From: Panax quinquefolius
Lineage: Eukaryota; Streptophyta; Magnoliopsida; Apiales; Araliaceae
Direction of reading: 5' to 3'
Assembly (NCBI GenBank): GCA_020205615.1
Contig: CM035165.1
Location: 86,738,005-86,802,004, forward strand
DNA: 64,000 bases
Part shown: one piece after another, positions 58,005 through 64,000 of the stretch
Numbering within the stretch: position 1 is the stretch's first letter
Layout: each line of letters begins with the position of its first letter
Notes under the pieces: model-generated
What the model saw: only the letters and a program-made list of their open reading frames with translations
Database searches by the model: none
What the model was told of the DNA's origin: nothing
Made by a program: the position numbers and the translations under genes

Positions 58005-59100
58005 GAGTTAAAGGTCCAACTTCAGGAGTTGTTGGACATCGGTTTCATTCGTCCTAGTACATCTCCTTGGGGTGCTCCTATTTTATTTGTAAAGAAGAAA
58101 AACGGGAGTATGCGACTTTGCATTAACTACCGGGAATTGAACCATGTCACCCTCAAGAATAGGTATCCGCTACCTCGCATAGATGACTTGTTCGACCAGT
58201 TGCAAGGAACGCAATTCTTTTTAAAGATCGATCTTCATTCTGGATATCATCAGTTGAAGATTAAAACCGAGATATTCAAGACCGCCTTCGAGAACTTCGA
58301 TGATGGCATTATGAATTCTTAGTCATGTCTTTTGGATTGACTAATGCTCCTGTTGCTTTGATGGATACGATGAACCGTGTGTTCAAAGAATATTTGGATC
58401 AGTTCGTTGTCGTCTTTATTGATGACATCCTCATCTATTCCAAAAGCCGTGAAGATCATGAGCACCATTTGAAGCTGGTACTGTAAAGGCTTCGTGATAA
58501 CAAGCTATATGCAAAGCTGAAGAAATGCGAGTTCTGGCTTAAGGAAGTAGCATTCCTTGGGCACGTGGTGTCAAAACATGGAGTATCTGTTGACTCGACA
58601 AAGATTGAAGCAATATAAAGTTGGGAGCAATCGAAGTCGGTGACCAAAGTACGTAGCTTTCTGGGCTTAGCTGGTTACTATCGGAGATTCATGGAAGGAT
58701 TTTCTCGAATCGCTACTCCGTTAACTCAACTGACTCGTAAAGATACAAAATTCGGTTGGAGCGAGGATTGTGAGAAGAATTTTCAAGAACTCAAGAGGAG
58801 ACTCATTTCGGCACCTGTTCTGACAATACCATCTTGTTTGGATGGATTTATTATCTACAACGATGCTTCAGGCAAAGGGTTAGGATGTGTTCTCATGCAA
58901 CATGGGAAAGTCATAGCCTATGCCTCGTGACAACTCAAAGTATATGAGAGGAATTATCCTACTCATGATTTGGAGTTGGCAGCAGTCGTTTTCGCGTTGA
59001 AGATCGGGAGACACTACCTGTATGGGGAGAAAGTGGAGATCTATACAGATCATAAAAGCCTCAAATATTTCTTCACCCAAAAGGAACTCAACATGCGGCA
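58005..59100 (+). pseudogene. G pol: reverse transcriptase and RNase H
   Basis: RT entry at 58029-58322 ([49 protein letters not shown]), then a frame break just before SCL. The catalytic [11 protein letters not shown] near 58420 is intact. TAA stops occur near 58486 and 58616. From 58640: [20 protein letters not shown] and RNase [17 protein letters not shown], with the first Asp kept, to TGA at 58930, where CGA is expected and A has the same stop. Confidence 0.86.
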
Positions 59101-59732
59101 ATGATGTTGGCACGAGCTGTTGAAAGATTATGATCATACCATCCAATATCATCCTTGAAAAGCAAACATGGTAGCTAACGCATTGAGTAGAAGATCATAT
59201 GCGGGTACGAGTGCAATGTTGTTAACACAAAGGTCCATTTTTTATGACTTGAAAAGGATGGAGATAGAGGTAAAGGCTCCAAGTACCCACGTGATGATAT
59301 CAAACATACGAGTAGAATCGACTTTAATCGATAAAGTTAAAGCTGCTCAAGCTACAGACATAGAGCTAATGCGTATGAAGAAGAAAGTGCAAGAAGGTGC
59401 TATTTCAGAAGCAAGAATCGATGTAGAAGGAATACTTTGAGTCAACTCCAGACTTTGTGTTCCTAACGATTCTGACTTGAAGCATAGAATCATGATGGAG
59501 GCCCACTACACATCGTTTGTAATCCATCCTGGGAGTACCAAAATGTATCATGATCTTCGACATAAATTTTGGTAGAGCAATATGAAGAGAGAGATCTCGG
59601 AGTTTATCTCAAGGTGTTTAACTTGTCAATGTGTAAAGGCGGAGCATCAAGTGCCAAAGGGTCCATTGCAACCACTTGAGATTCCGAAATGGAAGTGGGA
59701 ACATATTACTATGGATTTCATTCTGGGTCTTC
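59101..59732 (+). pseudogene. G pol: integrase N-terminal half, cut by I
   Basis: [13 protein letters not shown] at 59168, Lys-rich linker, TGA near 59440, zinc-binding part with IHPGSTKMYHDLRH and CLTCQC, one further TAG in FW, and the start of the core ([12 protein letters not shown]). Family sequence stops after GTCTTC at about 59732; the I LTR follows. Confidence 0.86.
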
Positions 59733-62700
59733 AGAATACGCCCCCAAATCCGGTATCTTCCAACCCATGAGCATATGGTGCTATATCTGTATAACATTCA
59801 TACATTCATTCAATTGAAAAGTCTCAAAGAACGAACATAACTTCTATATATTTAAAGTAATATTTACATTTCCCAAGTTCTAAACTCGTTACAAAAGGTT
59901 CTTTGTCATAAGATCAGTTAAATTACAACAATAGACCTATACTATTACAAGACAGCTTAGTAATCCGCCTTAGCATTTCTTTATCCTTTTTCGATCCTTC
60001 GGGACGTTCAGTCTTAGCTGCATTCATACGGTTCAAGCAAGAGTGAGCATAACTAGCTCAGTAATTATAACAATTTAATAACAACATGCTTGACACATAC
60101 AAATCGTATATCTTCGATAACTAAACAATAGTTATGAAGTACTATTGATAATTCAAAATAACACTTCATCTTTTCTTTCAAAATGTTTTACAATAACAAC
60201 AGTATTTAGTAAAACATTCACTCCGGTCAGAGACCTCGAGTATTCATTCGTTATTGGAAAAGGACAACCTGGAAGCATGTTCGTAAGCCCGATATCACTT
60301 ACGAGCACTTCTAGGTGATCAGCCTATTGTACTCTATGTTGATCAACACGACATCCATTAAATGTATGCACGCTTAAGCATTTGGCAACCTCACGTGCAC
60401 ATGCGCTGCTTTTACCGACAAAATTATTTGTTTAACATTTCACTTTTCTTTTGAAAACCATATCAAGTAGTTGACAAAAGATAGCAACATTTGATAATAC
60501 ATGAATAGATTATCAATTCATCAAGTCTAGCCAAAGGAATTGGCTTCAACTTCATCATACTTCAATTCATGCGAAAGAATACATGAATCTCAAAAACTTG
60601 TTCAGATTGAACTGAGACAAGAGTTAAAATACTTGCCTTTAACGTCTGCTATGGTAAATTAACTTTATGTTCAAGTCGTTCAAGTCTCTACAATACATGA
60701 TCACATAATGCCTTACATTAGGTCACATATAATTAAGTATGTATATGACTATATCATACTCTTTATTTCAATCTAATTGTGTATTAGATTCATTTAATAT
60801 TCGTTCCGGTTTATCATTATGCTTGCATTATACTTGACTAGGTTATCTCAACCTTTATACATCATCCTTAAGGTTTAACAATGTTTAATCAATGTTACAT
60901 TACCTTCCTTAAGTTATGTTTACTTCCATTTCTTTTCTTTATACTTAGAAAATTTCATTACTATCTTCGCTCGAGATCGGGTCGTGGCGCCACTTTTTAC
61001 CTACACATCTCATGCTACTGGCACGCTTTAGCTAATGTATGATTGTCCTTGACTTGGCGCCATGCGGCGCGAGTCCTTACTTAATGGGGTCAGTCATGCC
61101 TGCCACACTCAGAGGATTTTGTCATCGTTAATGGCGCATGCATGCATTACCACTTATCGAACTAAGGTTCGTCTTGCGGCGAACTCTTGCAGAGAGGCTC
61201 TCGATTATTGTTCCACGCCGCATGACGCTGTCTTTTTTGTTAGGGTTGGCCATGGCGCCAACTCTGCACCGATATCAATTTTAGTTTTGAAATTTTGTGA
61301 ACTTCCCGGATGCATAACTTCTTCGTTATAAGTCTGAATTGGCTCGTTCAAAAGCCTACGGTTCACAAATTACGTACTCTACATGACCATTCAAGAATTT
61401 TATCTATTTGACTTCGTTTTCTAAAAATTCACCTATTGGTTCATTTTTAACATAAACGATAAACGTTCGTGAACGTTCAACGCTCGTTTCTTCGTTCTAA
61501 GTCAGAATCCGGTCATTTTCGAGTCCGCAAATTTTAAATGCCAATTATGACTTGTCTTTATTGGAAAACAATGGTTTCATGATCAAACATAAAATTTGAC
61601 TTCCATTCCGAGAATTTTACGTATTCGACGATTATCGTCCAATCGTGCAAATTCCGGCAATTCTTCCTTCTTATGATTTGTTCAACATTACAAATGAACT
61701 TCATTCATCATGCGAACATTTTAACATCCTTAATACAACAACTTATATTCATGGTTGGATTTTTGGACTTATTCTTCAAGAGCTTATAACTTGTCATTTA
61801 TAAACTACTTAAGATTTGATCGTTAATAACTTATGACAAGTTAAAGTTTCTTAAACATCATTTCTTATATGTTCTTAACATATAACTTAACTTGGGTATA
61901 CATGATACATATGATCATATAAATTCTTTTACCTTCATATCATTTCTCTTAATAAACTTCTTACAAGTTCATATTATTTTCACATAAGTTTATAACTTAT
62001 GCTAGCTTAAATGACTTATTACCAACTTAATTGGCTTAAGTTCATTACTTACTCATTCATGTTTCTTAATCCAACTTTTCTTATCATCCTATCATGAATA
62101 GAGATAGAAGATAATTGGAGAAGAAGTCTTACTCTTTTGTTGTCTTGGTAAGTAGCTTGCTTCTTCTTCTTAGCTTATGGAAATGACTTATTGCTAGCTT
62201 ATTTCTCTAACACTTAAACACTTTAGAAGTGTTGGATTATTTGATCAACCAACAAATGACTAGCAAAGCTCTTCTATTTATAGACTTTCCAAGGTTAGGG
62301 TAGTTGGTCTTTAAAACATCCCACCTCCTTAAGCCACCTCCTTACTATTCATTACTTGCTAGCCACTTTCTTATCTCTTACTTGGCCATTAATTCAAAGT
62401 CTTGGTCAATACTCCTAACTTGGTCACCACATCACTTGGTCACCACATATCTTGGTCATCACACATTACTTGGTCATTACATTACTTGGTCACCACATTC
62501 AACCATATTAATATGGTTTGCCCCATGGATCATACCACTCATGGATTCCATCTTGGGCTTACATTAATTAATCCTTGGGCTTTACTTTAACAAACACTAA
62601 TTGGTTCATTAATTCATTAGTTGGGCTTCTCTCTCTAATTCACTTGGACTTGTATATAATTGTTTACCAATCATCCAAGTCCATTAACATTTCTTAATAC

Positions 62701-63225
62701 ATATTGTTGATGTATTATTTTCGTATTCTAATTCTTATAGAATTTATATATGGTATTTCATCCTTCATATAAAACTCAGTATAATACTTCATATTATACT
62801 CGCTTTTCATTACTTCGCATAATACCAAGTATCATACAATTATTACTTATTCTTTAACACTTCGCTTTTACTTAACGCTTATAATTTAAGTCCATGTTTA
62901 ATTATTACTTTTTCCATAACTAGATTTTTATTACATAATCCATCTTACCTTGTTATTCCATCATCATGTGTTTCTAAATCTCAAAATTATATCCCAAGCA
63001 AATACCGATGAATAGTATTTTTCAAAAATTTCTCAAAAAACTTTTATTTTCGCCTTGGAAATTCAAACAATTTAATTCATCCACGTAGCCCAAATACTAC
63101 GATATTCTAACATCAATAGGTTATACAATGACAACCATCTTGATAACATGATGGAATATGATTTTATTATTATTTAACTTAATAAAATCATTTTACAATA
63201 AGATCCGTATTTCTCGGTCGTTACA
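59731..63225 (-). repeat. 3' LTR of I
   Basis: On the minus strand TGTAACGACCGAG at 63225 to about 59731, near 3.5 kb. The outer end reads GGGGGCGTATTCTGA instead of a CA terminus, so it is either mutated or slightly truncated. TATA box at 62275-62282. A GC-richer stretch with several GGCGCC palindromes lies at 60980-61260. A GGTCACCACAT-type short repeat occurs at 62400-62500. Small open frames inside are not genes. Confidence 0.8.
62275..62282 (-). promoter_or_regulatory. TATA box of I LTR
   Basis: TATAAATA on the minus strand, followed by GAAGAGCTTTGC. Confidence 0.55.
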
Positions 63226-63240
63226 TTCTTCCCCCCTTAT
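63226..63240 (-). other. Polypurine tract of I
   Basis: Minus-strand ATAAGGGGGGAAGAA directly before the LTR start. Confidence 0.87.
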
Positions 63241-63273
63241 AAAGATTCTCGTCCCTGAAATCTCGCCTTACTT

Positions 63274-64000
63274 TTAATCAAATAGGTGAGGAAAATTTTT
63301 CTTCACCTTTTCTTCTAGTTCCCACGTTGCTTCTTCAGCGTCGTGGTTCTTCCATAATACTTTTACTGATGGTATTACCTTGTTCCTCAGAACGTGTTCC
63401 TTTCTATCAATGATCTGCATCGGCGACTCTTCATATGATAAGCCTTTCTCGATATGAATCGGCTCATACTCAATTACATACTTATAGTCCGGCTTATATG
63501 GACGTAATACAGATACGTGAAACACGTTATGTATTCGTTCTAGGTCTGGAGGTAATGCTATTATATACGTTACCTCTCCCACCCTTTTTAATACTTCAAA
63601 AGGTCCTATAAACCTTGGACTTAACTTTCCCTTCTTTCCAAAGCGTATCTTTCCTTTCCAGGGAGATACCTTTAGAAACACATACGAGCCCACCTCAAAC
63701 TCTCGACTTAGTCTATGTGAGTCCGCATACTTCTTCTGTCTGTCCTGAGCGGTGACGAGACGCATCCGAATTAACTTTATCACATCCGCTGTCTGCTGCA
63801 CCAATTCTGGTCCTAGCATCCAGCGTTCTCCCACCTCATCCCAACATAAAGGTGTTCTGCACTTTCTCCCATACAAAGCTTCATACGGCGGCATGCCTAT
63901 GCTTGCATGATAACTGTTGTTATATGCAAACTCTACTAGTGGTAGGTGATCATCCCAACTACCCTTGAAATCCATGACACAAGACCTCAACATGTCTTCT
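63274..64000 (-). CDS. I pol: integrase core end, GPY/F module and chromodomain, intact; N-terminus outside window
   Basis: Open from the right edge (at least 242 codons) to TAA at 63274, with no stop or shift. In order: [20 protein letters not shown] and [20 protein letters not shown] of the core end; [39 protein letters not shown], the GPY/F-like motif; [17 protein letters not shown]; and a chromodomain-like end LSYEESPMQIIDRKEHVL, VLWKNHDAEEATWELEE, FPHLFD. The Trp lost in E (TGG to TAG) is present. It is the C-terminus of a gag-pol product that inserts cDNA in the nucleus; the tail probably reads heterochromatin. Its intactness suggests I is the youngest Ty3 copy here. Confidence 0.9.
   Translation of the reverse strand, partial: EDMLRSCVMDFKGSWDDHLPLVEFAYNNSYHASIGMPPYEALYGRKCRTPLCWDEVGERWMLGPELVQQTADVIKLIRMRLVTAQDRQKKYADSHRLSREFEVGSYVFLKVSPWKGKIRFGKKGKLSPRFIGPFEVLKRVGEVTYIIALPPDLERIHNVFHVSVLRPYKPDYKYVIEYEPIHIEKGLSYEESPMQIIDRKEHVLRNKVIPSVKVLWKNHDAEEATWELEEKVKKNFPHLFD

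Larger units (their letters stand above)
51510..59732 (+). mobile_element. Element G: Tekay/Del-type Ty3 retrotransposon (A family), truncated by H and I
   Basis: 5' LTR 51510-54063, gag 54250 to about 55130, then H with loss of the gag zinc-knuckle region, protease to integrase from 57385, and an abrupt end in the integrase core at about 59732, where the I LTR begins. Shares several stops with A. Confidence 0.88.
59731..64000 (-). mobile_element. Element I: Tekay/Del-type Ty3 retrotransposon (E family), 3' end
   Basis: Minus strand: integrase C-terminal part entering from the right edge, polypurine tract, and a 3' LTR that ends within G. Integrase and LTR start (TGTAACGACCGAGA) are closest to E. 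The upstream two thirds lie outside the window. Confidence 0.87.

Noticed and set aside
61062..61331. 89-codon plus-strand frame in the I LTR
   Set aside because: Lies in the GC-richer part of an LTR, where stops are rarer; no motif, and opposite to element orientation.
62304..62590. Repetitive frames (LGHHTLLGHYITW-like)
   Set aside because: Produced by CTTGGTCACCACAT-type short repeats in the I LTR.

Overview
The window is plant nuclear DNA, AT-rich and built almost entirely of LTR retrotransposons inserted into one another. I see no host protein gene, rRNA, tRNA gene or CRISPR. Chromoviral Ty3 elements with long LTRs, an Athila-like Ty3 lineage and Ty1/copia elements, nearly all broken by stops, indels and later insertions, point to a pericentromeric or other gene-poor heterochromatic region of a flowering plant, probably a eudicot (inference; no species can be named). 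Elements are labelled A to I. LAYOUT: A (minus, Tekay/Del-type Ty3) runs from before base 1 to 20854: 3' LTR 1-2050, pol 2065-5454, gag 17015-18080, 5' LTR 18268-20854. E (plus, another Tekay/Del-type subfamily, 5600-17014) sits inside the gag zinc-finger region of A with target duplication ACCTT. E has a relic reading frame before gag (8580-9328) and an unusual 3' end, where a piece of an A-family element (14099-14867) is joined to an LTR that lacks its first ~570 bp. A lies in the ORF2 ('putative plant transposon protein') of D (plus, Athila-like), seen at 20856-21351 and 30664-31141. B (plus, Ty1/copia, 21352-30658, duplication GAGAC) splits the same ORF. D ends with its 3' LTR at 33747. 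D interrupts C (minus, Athila-like, 33748-42214), whose ORF2 relic, integrase, RNase H, RT, protease and gag tail follow. A solo LTR of the A family (39275-41933, duplication ACTTA) splits the C gag-protease junction. F (plus, A family, from 42215) also lies in C. The F 3' LTR is interrupted by G (plus, A family, 51510-59732). G carries a copia fragment H (minus, 55131-57384) and is cut at 59731 by I (minus, E family), whose 3' LTR and intact integrase/chromodomain end run off the right edge. NESTING (inferred from which copy is interrupted): C holds D, the solo LTR and F; D holds A and B; A holds E; F holds G; G holds H and I. The best-preserved coding is E RT/RNase H (11479-12501), A integrase (2065-3009), F integrase tail (49090-49560) and I integrase (63274-64000). 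GENES TOGETHER: each element follows its clade's order, gag - protease - RT - RNase H - integrase for Ty3 and gag - protease - integrase - RT - RNase H for B. Primer-binding sites resemble initiator-tRNA-Met types and polypurine tracts abut the 3' LTRs. No element in view looks intact across gag-pol. Many stops look like C-to-T (or G-to-A) changes of CAA, CAG, CGA or TGG codons, as expected for methylated, silenced repeats.
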